64,000 nt of DNA. Origin: Candidatus Eremiobacterota bacterium. GTDB lineage: Bacteria > Vulcanimicrobiota > CADAWZ01 > Ess09-12. The stretch lies in NCBI GenBank assembly GCA_031082125.1, contig JAVHLM010000017.1, positions 62,001 through 126,000 of the forward strand. The letters are read 5' to 3'. Below the pieces are notes generated by a model. That model made no database searches. It saw only the letters and a program-made list of their open reading frames with translations, and was not told the origin of the DNA. The position numbers were made by a program, and so were the translations under genes. This document shows, piece after piece, positions 19,325 to 27,962 of this stretch. Within the stretch, counting starts at the first letter, position 1, and every line of letters starts with the position of its first letter.

Positions 19325-20812
19325 TCATGTGGTGGCCGTAAAGGTGTTTTCCGCCGACAGCATGGTGATATTATGGACATTTCCCTCGCGCATGGCCATT
19401 GCCGATACAGGTTCCACCAGGGCCTCGCGGTGAAGCTCGGCAAGCGTGGAGACGCCGCAGGTGGCCATGGCGGCCTTCACCTTGCTCATGGTCTCCCCAA
19501 GGGTATCCCTGAGCCGCCCGGCATATTCCACAAAGCCTTCAACCCCTTCGGGGAAGGCAAACTGGTGGTAGCGCACCTCTTTCCACTGGCGGGCCCTCGC
19601 CGAGCCCTCTCCCCAGTAGGGCTTCATGACCCGGTTATTCACCGTCACCTTTTCGCTGGGCGCTTCATCCATGCGGGCAAAATACCGCCCCATCATGACG
19701 CTGTCGGCGCCGAGGGCGAGGGCCATCACGATATCACGGGCGTTGATGATGCCCCCGTCGGCAATGACAGGTATGTAAATCCCCGTGACTTCGTGATAGC
19801 GGTCACGGGCTTTCACCACGTCTATCAGTGCCGAGGCAAGCCCGCGGCCGGTGCCCTTCTGCTCCTGGGTGATGCAGATTGTGCCGCTTCCCATCCCTAC
19901 CTTCACGGCACTCGCTCCGGCGTGGACCAGGAATTCAAACCCGTCGCCCGTCACCACATTTCCCCCCATGACCGGTAACTGGGGATAGCTGCCATGTATC
20001 CAGCGCAGGGCCCGTTCCTGAAAGCATGAGTGCCCGTCGGAGGAATCGATGAGGAGCACGTCGACACCGGCCTCCACGAGTGCCGGCACCCTTTTCTCGT
20101 AATCATGAGTATTCACGGCGGCACCGGCAAGAAGGCGCTTGTCGCCATCGACGACCTGGAGGGGATTATCGAGATGATCCTGGATGTCCTTCCTGAAGAC
20201 CAGGTACCGGAGGGTCATGTCACTGTCCACTATGGGGAGGGCTCCCTGATGGCTCTCCACCAGGAGATTGTTGGCCTTGTGGAGATCGCTGATGCCCACT
20301 CCATATTCCAGCCTCTCCAGAGGTATCATTCTCTCCCTCACCGAGAGTGACGCCTGGCGCTTTGCATCATAATCATTGGTGCCGATCATGCCCGCGAGGC
20401 GGTGCTTCTCATCAACGACGGGAAAGGTGGAAAAACCTGTTTCCTTCCTCATGCCATGGAGCTCCGCGATGGTCATCTGGGGGTGCACCGTCCTGGGAAC
20501 GACAAAGCCCGCTTTGTGCCTTTTGACCTGCGCCACCATATCGGCCTGGCCCTCAAGATGCTGGGAGCAGCACAGAAATGCAACAGCACCGCACTTTGCT
20601 GCTTCTATGCCCATCCGGGGGCTTGAGACTGCCTGCATGGCCGCCACTGTCACGGGAACATTGAGGAAAAGAAAGGTGTCGCTGTCGGGAATTCGCACAA
20701 GGGGCGTGCGAAGCGACACTTTCTCCATCACTGAGTCAGGCGAGGTGTAGCGCGGAAGCAGGCGGTATTCCATGAGAGTCCGTGAAGGTTCAGAGAGAAT
20801 CTGTCGTGCCAT
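19325..20812 (-). CDS. guaB: IMP dehydrogenase, Tritrichomonas-like type
   Basis: Oxidises IMP to XMP with NAD+, the committed step to GMP. At 495 residues it has the (beta/alpha)8 barrel interrupted by a CBS pair (about 105-225). The catalytic loop reads GSGTICITQEQKGTGRG with the nucleophilic Cys, followed by IYIPVIADGGI, GADSVMMGRYFARMDEAP and VMKPYWGEGSARARQW. These segments recall the divergent group typified by the protozoan Tritrichomonas enzyme rather than the common GxGSICTTR bacterial type; this comparison is from memory. The ATG at 20812 is six bases after AAGGGG. It is first gene of guaBA, with a good promoter upstream. Confidence 0.95.
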   Translation of the reverse strand: MARQILSEPSRTLMEYRLLPRYTSPDSVMEKVSLRTPLVRIPDSDTFLFLNVPVTVAAMQAVSSPRMGIEAAKCGAVAFLCCSQHLEGQADMVAQVKRHKAGFVVPRTVHPQMTIAELHGMRKETGFSTFPVVDEKHRLAGMIGTNDYDAKRQASLSVRERMIPLERLEYGVGISDLHKANNLLVESHQGALPIVDSDMTLRYLVFRKDIQDHLDNPLQVVDGDKRLLAGAAVNTHDYEKRVPALVEAGVDVLLIDSSDGHSCFQERALRWIHGSYPQLPVMGGNVVTGDGFEFLVHAGASAVKVGMGSGTICITQEQKGTGRGLASALIDVVKARDRYHEVTGIYIPVIADGGIINARDIVMALALGADSVMMGRYFARMDEAPSEKVTVNNRVMKPYWGEGSARARQWKEVRYHQFAFPEGVEGFVEYAGRLRDTLGETMSKVKAAMATCGVSTLAELHREALVEPVSAMAMREGNVHNITMLSAENTFTATT

Positions 20813-20878
20813 GGGCACCCCTTTTCCGCATCACTGCTTGAATCTGGCGAACCTCTCAGCGATGCCGCGATTTTGCGT

Positions 20879-20907
20879 ATGATACCACAGGCATCCTGAA
20901 AAGTCAA
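20879..20907 (-). promoter_or_regulatory. guaBA promoter
   Basis: On the minus strand, TTGACT (20907-20902), a 17-base spacer, TATCAT (20884-20879). The expected transcript start is about 60 bases ahead of guaB. Confidence 0.7.
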
Positions 20908-21002
20908 GAAAGGAAGGGAATATTTTTCGCTTCTCCCGGTAAGAGAAGAAGGAAGAAGGCCTCTCGGGGGAAAAATCATCTTTCTATAAAGGGGGGTTTC
21001 TG

Positions 21003-22349
21003 ATGAAAACTTGTATCTCCTGTCTTTCTGTCGCTATGCTTGTGCTGGCAGTCGTTTTACTGTGGACGGCCCCCTGCGGTGCAGAAGAAACAACCTTTTC
21101 CGACCTTGAAAAGGAAATAGAGGTGCTCTCAACGCGGTATATCGATCCGGTGAGCGCCACTGCCCTTCTCAAGTCCTTTATCGAAGGCGCCTGCGCCGAG
21201 CTTACGGCCCACAAGCTTCCCACCAAGGATCTCAGTTATTTCCCCCTCACCTCCACTCTCAAGGAGGACCTCAAGGGAATTGAAAAAATAATTGACGAGA
21301 CCCTCCCTCCAGGGGGATCCCTCCCCAAGGCGAAGCTCATAGAAAAAGGCATGGAGGCGGTGGCCTCCTCACTGAAAGATGAGAACACGCGCTTCTACCT
21401 TCCCGGCTCGTACCATGTAAAAGAGCTTCCCCCCGCACGAAGAGGGGGAATCGGTCTCTTAATCGATGAGAGCAAGGATCGCGAGGGGGCTTTCGTCATT
21501 ACCGAAACTTATACGGGGCTTCCCGCAGAAAAGGCCGGCCTCAGAACCGGTGACAGAATAGTTGAAGTGGACGCCAGAGACGTGAAACCGCTGGAGCGGC
21601 ATCAGCTCGGCGAGCTGGTGAGCGGCGAGGTGGGAACGCCTCTGATCCTCACGGTAAAACAGGGTGCCGAGCTCAGGAAGGTGACCCTTGAGCGCGTCGC
21701 CATGGGCACCACTGACTCCGTTATCTATAAGCCCCTTGCCGAAAAAATCGGCTATCTGAAGTTCAAGCTCTTCAATGAGGGCCTGGAGCAGGCAACGCTT
21801 GACATAGTAAACACTCTGAGGGATACGAAAATGGAGGGCCTCATCGTCGATCTCCGCAACAACGGGGGTATCCCCGATGCCGCCATATCTCTTACGGGGC
21901 TCTTCATCCCCAAGGAAGACACCATTGCCACGCAGGTCTTCAGGAACTCCAAAAAAATATACGTGCCGAAAATCGCCACCTCTTACAGCCTTCCCACGGT
22001 AGTTCTGGTCAACGAGTACAGCGCGAGCGCCTCAACACTCATGGCAGAGGCATTCCGCTCTTCCCTCAAGGCCAGGATCGTGGGTATGCCCACCGAGTGG
22101 CGCTATAGCGCCACGAGCAGGCTTGAGCTCAAGAGCGGGGCCACATTGGTCTTTACGACATCATACTATATTCTCTCAAACGGGAAGGCGGTAAGAGGAA
22201 AAGGGGAAGGCGTCAAGCCCGGCATCCTTGTGCCCCAGGAGCCCCGTGATACATCGGCCCTCGACCAGGAAAAGGATGAACAGCTTAAAAGAGCGGTGGA
22301 GCTTCTCCAGGAAGCACTGAAAAGCAAAACCCCAATGCCGCCCCAGTAG
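21003..22349 (+). CDS. S41-family C-terminal processing peptidase homologue, catalytic Lys replaced
   Basis: A 448-residue exported protein with a signal peptide (about 1-27, ending CGAEE). A PDZ domain (about 145-225: GGIGLLIDESK ... AGLRTGDRIVEVD) is followed by an S41 peptidase domain (about 235-430) with GLIVDLRNNGG and the serine region NEYSASAST. In active CtpA-type enzymes a Lys lies 25 residues after the catalytic Ser, in a GK of TFGKG. Here that position is Arg (GMPTEWRYS), so activity as a protease is doubtful; it may be a substrate-binding pseudoprotease. A G-rich site lies six bases before the ATG. It is divergent from guaBA and convergent with the next gene, three bases apart. 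Confidence 0.88.
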   Translation: MKTCISCLSVAMLVLAVVLLWTAPCGAEETTFSDLEKEIEVLSTRYIDPVSATALLKSFIEGACAELTAHKLPTKDLSYFPLTSTLKEDLKGIEKIIDETLPPGGSLPKAKLIEKGMEAVASSLKDENTRFYLPGSYHVKELPPARRGGIGLLIDESKDREGAFVITETYTGLPAEKAGLRTGDRIVEVDARDVKPLERHQLGELVSGEVGTPLILTVKQGAELRKVTLERVAMGTTDSVIYKPLAEKIGYLKFKLFNEGLEQATLDIVNTLRDTKMEGLIVDLRNNGGIPDAAISLTGLFIPKEDTIATQVFRNSKKIYVPKIATSYSLPTVVLVNEYSASASTLMAEAFRSSLKARIVGMPTEWRYSATSRLELKSGATLVFTTSYYILSNGKAVRGKGEGVKPGILVPQEPRDTSALDQEKDEQLKRAVELLQEALKSKTPMPPQ

Positions 22350-22352
22350 TGA

Positions 22353-22952
22353 TCACTGCCCGCTCAGGCTCTTCATTGTCTGCACTTTCCTGGGCAGCTC
22401 CCGCTCGCCCCAGGCATCTTCCCACTCCAGCATCTTCTTGAACCCCACGCCATAGACAGGGTCTGCATGCTCGGCAAGGCTGCGGGCCTCGGCATATGCG
22501 CCGGTTTTTTCCAGAATCTTGTACTCGACCCAGCGGGCAAAGCCCTCTCTCACCACCAGGTCCTGATCGGAGGGGCACGCTTCAACCTGCCAGGCATGGG
22601 TAAGTTCATGGGCTGCCGTGGCGATAGTCTTGTCCCGATCCATTTCCTTCATCACATAAATCTCATGGCCTGACCCCTTGTAGCGGTAAAGGCCCACCTG
22701 GGCACCGCGATACGCGCCGGCATAAAGCTCGTCAAGCTTTGTTCCCGTCACAAGGAACCCCTGGACGGGAAGCTTGTAGGATATGCCGAAGTACGCGGCG
22801 AGGAGCCTCCGGGTTTCAGCCATCACCGCATCAAAGTCAGACTGCGTGGAGATGACCCTGGGACTTTCCGCGGCATGGAGGGCCCGCGGCAAAAACCACA
22901 GTGCACTGAACAGGGCAAGAAAGACCAGGGCTCCTGCAAGGCGTACTTTCAT
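22353..22952 (-). CDS. Exported zincin-like metallopeptidase (DA1-like)
   Basis: A 199-residue protein with a signal peptide (about 1-28, ending LHAAES). The mature part contains AAHELTHAWQ, an HExxH zinc motif, and a downstream EGFARWVEYK that could supply the third ligand Glu. This spacing recalls the DA1-like peptidase domain found in secreted bacterial proteins. Substrate unknown; probably periplasmic. The ATG at 22952 follows AGGAGG by five bases. It is eight bases downstream of the radical SAM gene and likely co-transcribed, though the functional link is not obvious. Confidence 0.78.
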   Translation of the reverse strand: MKVRLAGALVFLALFSALWFLPRALHAAESPRVISTQSDFDAVMAETRRLLAAYFGISYKLPVQGFLVTGTKLDELYAGAYRGAQVGLYRYKGSGHEIYVMKEMDRDKTIATAAHELTHAWQVEACPSDQDLVVREGFARWVEYKILEKTGAYAEARSLAEHADPVYGVGFKKMLEWEDAWGERELPRKVQTMKSLSGQ

Positions 22953-22963
22953 CACACCCTCCT

Positions 22964-24769
22964 CTATCGGTAAAAGATAATATGGTAGGTTTTCTCAAGC
23001 TTCTTGAAAAGGGGTATCATGAAGCGCCGGAGGACCTCGTCGGAGGTGCCGCCAAACTCCCCGCTGATACGGGCCGCGATCTCGCCGAGCGGCATCTTCC
23101 CCCCTGAGTATTCATAAATGGCGATATCAACAGGTTTTGTGAGGCTCACCTTCCTGAAATAGCCGGGAAGCACCATCATGCCCCCTTCACTGGAATAGAG
23201 GCGGCGCTCCAGGATGCGGAACGGAAACCACTCGAGGAGCTGATCCTTGGGGATATCGGCAAACCGCCTGAACCGCGTGCTTTTTTTCACGGTGAAGTAA
23301 CTCTCCAGTATCGGCGCTGCCGAGAAGACATCAAGGTAATAAAGGGTGTGCATCTTGTAGCGGAGCGCCCACATGAAATGATGCTCCATCATGGCCGGGT
23401 CGAGGTTCATGGCTATTTTCCTCATCTCCTTTGCAAGCTCCGAGGAGAAGACTGCCTGGAGCTCCCTGAGCCTGTCCTTCCCCAGGTGGACCGTCGTGCA
23501 GCTCACGTCTGACATGGTGAGGCCCCTGCGCCATTCCCTGTCAATGATGGTGAGGCCGAAGCTCGACGGATCCTCTCCGATCTCCGTGCCGGGGAAAGGG
23601 CACAGATAGGAGCTTGAGCACTCGAACTGGCCCGGAGCCATGGTGAGAAGCTTTTTTGCGAAAGCAAGGGTTTTCTCAAAGGTCTTCTCGGACTCAAAGG
23701 GTCCGCCGATGATAAAGTTGCCATAGACACTCACGCCTCCCACCCGGGCAACTCTCTCGATGACGCGCTCGACCTGCTCAAGCCTGATGTGCTTGTGATA
23801 GCGATCCAGCATCTCCTGGTCTCCCGATTCCACCCCGATCTGGAGCCTTGCCATCCCTGCCTCCTTGAGCCTCTCAATGAGGTCGGGATGGCGGTCAAAG
23901 ATGTCCACGCGCCCTTCGCAGAAGAAGACAAAGTCGAGCTTCCTCTCCTTGCGCTCCTTCACGAGGCCTGCGCATATCTCATCGACGCGCTTCGGCTCGG
24001 CGACAAAGGTGTCGTCCACGATATTCACGGTCAAGGCCTTGTATTTCTCCACGTTGGCTACTATGTCCCTCACCACTCTCGGGGCGCTGAAAAAACGGTA
24101 TCCCTTGCCATGGACCTCCTGGAAGCAGAAGGCGCACTTGTGGGGGCAGCCCCGCCCCGTGGAATAAAAAAAGCCGTAGCTCACATCTATGAGGCTGTAA
24201 TCCGCGGGAGGGAGCTCGTCCATGTTCCTGAGCGGAGCGGCACGCCTGTTCACCAGGACTTCACCACCCTGGCGGTAGATGAGCCCCGCAATGTCCTTGA
24301 GAGTTCCCTTCCCCCTGAGGTAATATTCGGCAAGCCCGAGCATGGCGTATTCCCCTTCGCCCGACACGGCAAAATCGAAGGGCGTGTCCTCGAGTATCTT
24401 TTCACCGAGGACCGTGGCAAGGGGGCCGCCCACGACGATCCTGACACCGGGAACCCAGGACTTGATATCCCTGGAAAAGTGAGTCACATTGTGAATGTTG
24501 TCGGAATTGACATAAAATCCCACAAGGCGGGGGGAGAACTTCTGGATCATGGCCCTCAGCTTGTAAGAGCTGATGAAAAAGAGGTTTCCCGAGGTGATGC
24601 AGCGCACCGAGAAGCCCTTGGCCTTGAGGAGAGTCCCGATGGAGAGGAGTCCCAGGTTGTAGAAGGAATAGAGGAGGTTATAGAAGCTGTCCACATGGAT
24701 AAGGAGTATTTCCTCTGCCTCTTCCTTCTTCTTTTCGATGAGCTCATGCAAAAATTCTTTGATCTTCAT
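22964..24769 (-). CDS. B12-binding-domain radical SAM enzyme
   Basis: A 601-residue cytoplasmic protein. Residues about 20-165 form a cobalamin-binding-type Rossmann domain (VGFYVNSDNIHNV ... RIVVGGPLATVL ... FDFAVSGEGEYAML) without a DxHxxG motif. The radical SAM core (about 195-420) has the cluster motif CPHKCAFC, then VNIVDDTFV and LQIGVESGDQEML. The C-terminal 150 residues are uncharacterised and may give substrate specificity. The overall plan resembles the BchE/HpnJ/HpnP class of methylases and cyclases, but the substrate is not predictable. A G-rich site precedes the ATG. It is the first gene of a two-gene unit with the zincin. Confidence 0.85.
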   Translation of the reverse strand: MKIKEFLHELIEKKKEEAEEILLIHVDSFYNLLYSFYNLGLLSIGTLLKAKGFSVRCITSGNLFFISSYKLRAMIQKFSPRLVGFYVNSDNIHNVTHFSRDIKSWVPGVRIVVGGPLATVLGEKILEDTPFDFAVSGEGEYAMLGLAEYYLRGKGTLKDIAGLIYRQGGEVLVNRRAAPLRNMDELPPADYSLIDVSYGFFYSTGRGCPHKCAFCFQEVHGKGYRFFSAPRVVRDIVANVEKYKALTVNIVDDTFVAEPKRVDEICAGLVKERKERKLDFVFFCEGRVDIFDRHPDLIERLKEAGMARLQIGVESGDQEMLDRYHKHIRLEQVERVIERVARVGGVSVYGNFIIGGPFESEKTFEKTLAFAKKLLTMAPGQFECSSSYLCPFPGTEIGEDPSSFGLTIIDREWRRGLTMSDVSCTTVHLGKDRLRELQAVFSSELAKEMRKIAMNLDPAMMEHHFMWALRYKMHTLYYLDVFSAAPILESYFTVKKSTRFRRFADIPKDQLLEWFPFRILERRLYSSEGGMMVLPGYFRKVSLTKPVDIAIYEYSGGKMPLGEIAARISGEFGGTSDEVLRRFMIPLFKKLEKTYHIIFYR

Positions 24770-24805
24770 TGGGAACCCCCGCTTTCAAAGTATGGCCTGG
24801 GAGAG

Positions 24806-24842
24806 AAAATAAAAAGGATCCCTTGTGGGCAAGGAATCCTTT
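24806..24842 (-). terminator. Terminator after NlpC/P60 gene
   Basis: On the minus strand, AAAGGATTCCTTG, a four-base loop, CAAGGGATCCTTT with one mismatch, followed by a T-rich stretch TTTTTATTTT. It lies 12 bases after the NlpC/P60 stop codon. Confidence 0.85.
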
Positions 24843-24853
24843 GAGTTCCTTTG

Positions 24854-25420
24854 TTAATACCGGCATCCCCCGATAAACCTCGCCTTGTAATAGGCATCGT
24901 CAAGACTCGAGAAGGTGACGCCCCGCCGGCTCGACGAATGGATGAACTTGTCTTCACCTACATAAATCCCCACGTGGGTTACGCCCGGTCCATAGGTGCT
25001 GAAGAAAACCAGGTCGCCTACACAGAGATCCTTCCGCGCTATCCTGTTTCCGCCGTAATACTGCTCATCGGCCATTCTCCTGATGGAGACGCCGTTCATG
25101 CCAAAAACGGTCATGACAAACCCCGAACAATCAAATCCTGAAGGGGTCGTACCCGCCCAGCGGTAGGGCGTACCCAGATAACGCTGCGCCGTGGCCACGA
25201 TTCTCCCGCCGCGCGAAGAAAGGGTTCTTCTTCTTGCGGCATTCTGACAGGTCCCCTTGGGACTCTCAGAAACTGCTCCCTGGACGGTAATCACTTCATC
25301 ACTGTCTATTACATAGCTTTGCGTTTCCATGGATTGCTCCGGGCTCTGCGCCCAGAGTGGCATTGAAACCGCTGCGACTAATGCGAGTGCTACCAGGAGC
25401 ACGTTCTGGATATGCTTCAT
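24854..25420 (-). CDS. Exported NlpC/P60 cell-wall hydrolase
   Basis: A 188-residue protein with a signal peptide (about 1-25, ending LWAQS). The C-terminal 120 residues are an NlpC/P60 domain: YLGTPYRWAGTTPSGFDCSGF with the catalytic Cys, VTHVGIYVGEDKFIH with the catalytic and supporting His residues, then SSSRRGVTF. These enzymes are typically gamma-D-glutamyl-diamino-acid endopeptidases acting on peptidoglycan stem peptides in the periplasm. No SH3 domain is visible; the segment 30-70 is an uncharacterised linker. GGAGGG precedes the ATG. It is a single-gene unit with its own terminator, divergent from the zinc-ribbon/GGDEF cluster. Confidence 0.93.
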   Translation of the reverse strand: MKHIQNVLLVALALVAAVSMPLWAQSPEQSMETQSYVIDSDEVITVQGAVSESPKGTCQNAARRRTLSSRGGRIVATAQRYLGTPYRWAGTTPSGFDCSGFVMTVFGMNGVSIRRMADEQYYGGNRIARKDLCVGDLVFFSTYGPGVTHVGIYVGEDKFIHSSSRRGVTFSSLDDAYYKARFIGGCRY

Positions 25421-25595
25421 GAGTACCCTCCTTATGGCATTAATAAACCTGATCTAGATTCTCCCCCTTTCCCCAAAATCCTCCTTTCCATGAAAATTTG
25501 CCTCCCGGGGGCGCTGCTGACAGGAAAGAAAAGAAGGATAAGAAAAAAGCAGATTGAACTTATCCATGAACACGAATCGTGAGGTCTTGCCCCTT

Positions 25596-26093
25596 ATGCT
25601 CTGTCCCGGCTGCGGTCACCTTAACGACGAGAGCGGAACTACCTGCGCAAAGTGCCTTCGGCGGCTTCCCGATTTCAAGAACCCGCCAAGGATCTCGTCC
25701 CGCCTCCTCCAGATCCAGGAAAAAATCATGGAATTCTCGCGGGGCCAGCTCACCCAGACAGAGATGGAAAGCTTCCTTGCCTCGATGGAAGAGCATTTCT
25801 TTCAGAAACTCGAGGACGTTGAAGCGATACCCATCCCCCCGGAGATGAAAGATGAGCTAGAGACCGAGATGAACACGGGGATCCTGGGGATAGAGACTTT
25901 CATCAAGGCAGTGAACATTCTGAGACACTTTGCAAGGAGCCGTGAAATGGGTCTCATGGAGGAAGGGATGGCCATGGCCAGGAAAGCCAACGACATGGTG
26001 AACAGCGCCCTCGCCCTTAACTGGAAAAGCTATGACTCATTCCGCGATTCGATGGAAGAATACCTGCGAACATCGGGACTGACCTTCCCGTAA
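25596..26093 (+). CDS. Zinc-ribbon helical-module protein (paralogue of 15437 and 34279)
   Basis: About 165 residues: an N-terminal zinc ribbon (MLCPGCGHLN ... CAKCLRRLP) followed by a helical domain with SRGQLTQTEMESFLASMEEH, IPPEMKDELE and VNILRHFARSREMGLMEEGM. The same order (ribbon, IPxE segment, GLxLxxEG helix) occurs in the 34279 protein, and the helical module repeats in 15437. Function unknown. The start is uncertain: the ATG at 25596 has GAGGT ten bases ahead and mirrors the paralogue's start; an ATG at 25566 and a TTG at 25554 are in frame. It leads a likely three-gene unit with the MEDS-GGDEF and anti-sigma-type genes, suggesting a signalling role. Confidence 0.75.
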   Translation: MLCPGCGHLNDESGTTCAKCLRRLPDFKNPPRISSRLLQIQEKIMEFSRGQLTQTEMESFLASMEEHFFQKLEDVEAIPIPPEMKDELETEMNTGILGIETFIKAVNILRHFARSREMGLMEEGMAMARKANDMVNSALALNWKSYDSFRDSMEEYLRTSGLTFP

Positions 26094-26106
26094 GAAAGGA
26101 GCCCCC

Positions 26107-27192
26107 ATGGAAACACAGACCCGCCCCGAAGAGGCTTTCGGCAAGCGCTTCGCCTTCCTGGGCCATCAGAATATCCAGGTACAGGTCGGCTCTTATGTGC
26201 TCTATATCGCAAAAAACAAGAACTCAAGAGCCGATAAACTGTACAGGATAATCTCCCAGGGGATCTCAGAGAACGAGAAATGCATTTTTGCAGGAAGCGA
26301 CAGCACAAAAAAAGAGATAACCTCCCTCATGAAAAAGCATGGGAGACCCGTGGAGCAGCTCACCAGGCACAGCCAGCTCCTCATTGTCGATGCACCCTCA
26401 TCCCTGCGGGGAAAAAGCCGTGGGGACCTCGAAGGCTTCTTCGAAAAGCTCCAGGGCTTTATCGACGACACGTGCCTCCAGGGCTGGTCGTCACTGCGCG
26501 TCATCGTCGATATCCCGTGGCTTTTTGAGAGCGACGGCAGGAACCGGGACTTCGTGGAGCACGAGATGGCACTCTTCGAGGAATTCATGGAAAAGCGCTC
26601 GTCCCTCCTTTTCATAGGCTTCCTGTCAAGCACGCAGATCACGCAGAAGGGGCTCCTTGAGCTGCTGGGCAGCCACCCCCTTCTCCTCATCGACGAGAAC
26701 TACATGAGCAGCATCTCGGAAGAAGCCTCGTCCATTGACAACCTCACGGGCCTTTTTAACGCAGGCCATATCAAAGAGCTGATAAAAAAGGAGATTGTGC
26801 GCGCCGAGCGCTACAAGAGGGTATGCTCCCTGCTGATTGTTGACATAGATGACTTCAGGCACTTCAACAGGGAAATGGGTTATGCGAAAGGCGATGAGCT
26901 CCTCATCGAGCTCTCGGCATTCCTCACCAAGAACGTGCGAAGCATCGACATTACAGGGCGCCTGGGAGGCGAGGAGTTCTGCATCCTGCTCCCTGAAACG
27001 GATAAGGCCGGTGCAGCAACGCTCTCCCAGAGAATCACCAGGCTCACCTCCGAGAAATTCGCAGGGGGAGCCTTCCCCGTATCGCTCACGGCAGGGATGG
27101 CAAGCTATCCCCAGGATTCCGACAGCGCGGCGGATCTCATTGAAAAGGCGAGGACTGGTCTTAAGATGGCAAAGCAGCGCAGAAAATCTTGA
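26107..27192 (+). CDS. Diguanylate cyclase with MEDS-like sensory domain
   Basis: A 361-residue cytoplasmic protein. Residues about 15-190 resemble the MEDS (DcmR-type) sensory domain: GSYVLYIAKNKNSRADKLYRII ... KCIFAGSDSTKKEI ... LIVDAPS ... VIVDIPWLF. Residues about 215-360 form a GGDEF domain with an intact GGEEF catalytic loop and an RSID inhibitory site ahead of it, so cyclic di-GMP synthesis with product inhibition is expected. AAGGAG lies shortly before the ATG. It lies between the zinc-ribbon protein and an anti-sigma-type ATPase on the same strand. The signal sensed is unknown. Confidence 0.88.
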   Translation: METQTRPEEAFGKRFAFLGHQNIQVQVGSYVLYIAKNKNSRADKLYRIISQGISENEKCIFAGSDSTKKEITSLMKKHGRPVEQLTRHSQLLIVDAPSSLRGKSRGDLEGFFEKLQGFIDDTCLQGWSSLRVIVDIPWLFESDGRNRDFVEHEMALFEEFMEKRSSLLFIGFLSSTQITQKGLLELLGSHPLLLIDENYMSSISEEASSIDNLTGLFNAGHIKELIKKEIVRAERYKRVCSLLIVDIDDFRHFNREMGYAKGDELLIELSAFLTKNVRSIDITGRLGGEEFCILLPETDKAGAATLSQRITRLTSEKFAGGAFPVSLTAGMASYPQDSDSAADLIEKARTGLKMAKQRRKS

Positions 27193-27251
27193 GGAAAAGG
27201 AGTGCCGGCAGCAGGCACAGAAGTATTGTGCACTGACAGAGGTGAAGATCC

Positions 27252-27947
27252 GTGGTACACGCAGCAGAAAATCACAACACAAACCCGTTATCAATCCAGA
27301 ACGATCAATCGGCAGTCCCTCTCACTGATCGTCGCGATTATTTCAGCCTCGTCGAGATTACGGTGAAAAGCGAGCCGAAGAACATCCATGAGCTCATCAC
27401 CAGGATGCGGGCGCTGTTCCTGGAGTTCAAGCTGGACCGTGAAACCGTCGAAGATCTCGTGCTCCTCATCGATGAGGCCGTCACCAACACGGCTGAGCAT
27501 GCCCACAAGTTCGACAGCACCAAGAATGTCATCGTGAGGCTCACCATCAAGCCGAGAAAAATCCAGATACTTGTCAAGGGCATCCTGAAAAAGGACCTGG
27601 TGACCCACCACCGGTTCATCGAATTCCTGAAAAGGCTCCTGAGGGAGGAGATTATCAGCATCAGGAAAGCCAATGAGTTCCTCAGGGAGCTCGTGGCCAA
27701 CGAGCTCCTCGAGCCAGAAAAAGCATCGTCGCTGAAAGAGGAATTCGCCGGCTTGACCGAGCTCCCCGAGGTCTCGGTTGAAAACGGCCTGTGCGATATC
27801 GATGCACTGCTTGAAACCTATCTCGATGAGCGCGGAAGGGGCATCATTCTCATCAAGGAGCTTACCGAAGGGAAGGTGAAGGTGGATATCATCGGGAAAA
27901 CCCTCACCTTTGCCATGACCAAGAACCTCAGGCCCCACGCCGCATAG
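27252..27947 (+). CDS. Anti-sigma-factor-type serine kinase ATPase with insertion
   Basis: A 231-residue protein with the GHKL/HATPase fold of the RsbW/SpoIIAB class. The N-box reads LLIDEAVTNTAEHAHK (about 75-90) and the G-box appears late as DERGRGIILIKELTEGK (about 195-210). Between them lies an extra helical stretch of about 70 residues (HHRFIEFLKRLLREE ... LLEPEKASSLKEE), longer than in standard RsbW. Such proteins bind sigma factors or phosphorylate anti-sigma antagonists. It starts at a GTG with GAGGTG seven bases upstream. Its place after the diguanylate cyclase suggests a partner-switching output module; no sigma factor or STAS gene is adjacent. Confidence 0.78.
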   Translation: MVHAAENHNTNPLSIQNDQSAVPLTDRRDYFSLVEITVKSEPKNIHELITRMRALFLEFKLDRETVEDLVLLIDEAVTNTAEHAHKFDSTKNVIVRLTIKPRKIQILVKGILKKDLVTHHRFIEFLKRLLREEIISIRKANEFLRELVANELLEPEKASSLKEEFAGLTELPEVSVENGLCDIDALLETYLDERGRGIILIKELTEGKVKVDIIGKTLTFAMTKNLRPHAA

Positions 27948-27962
27948 GAAGCGCCCCGCCGC

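Noticed and set aside
23789-24844. 351-codon antisense frame opposite the B12 radical SAM gene
   Set aside because: The sense strand has clear radical SAM motifs; the antisense product is compositionally random.
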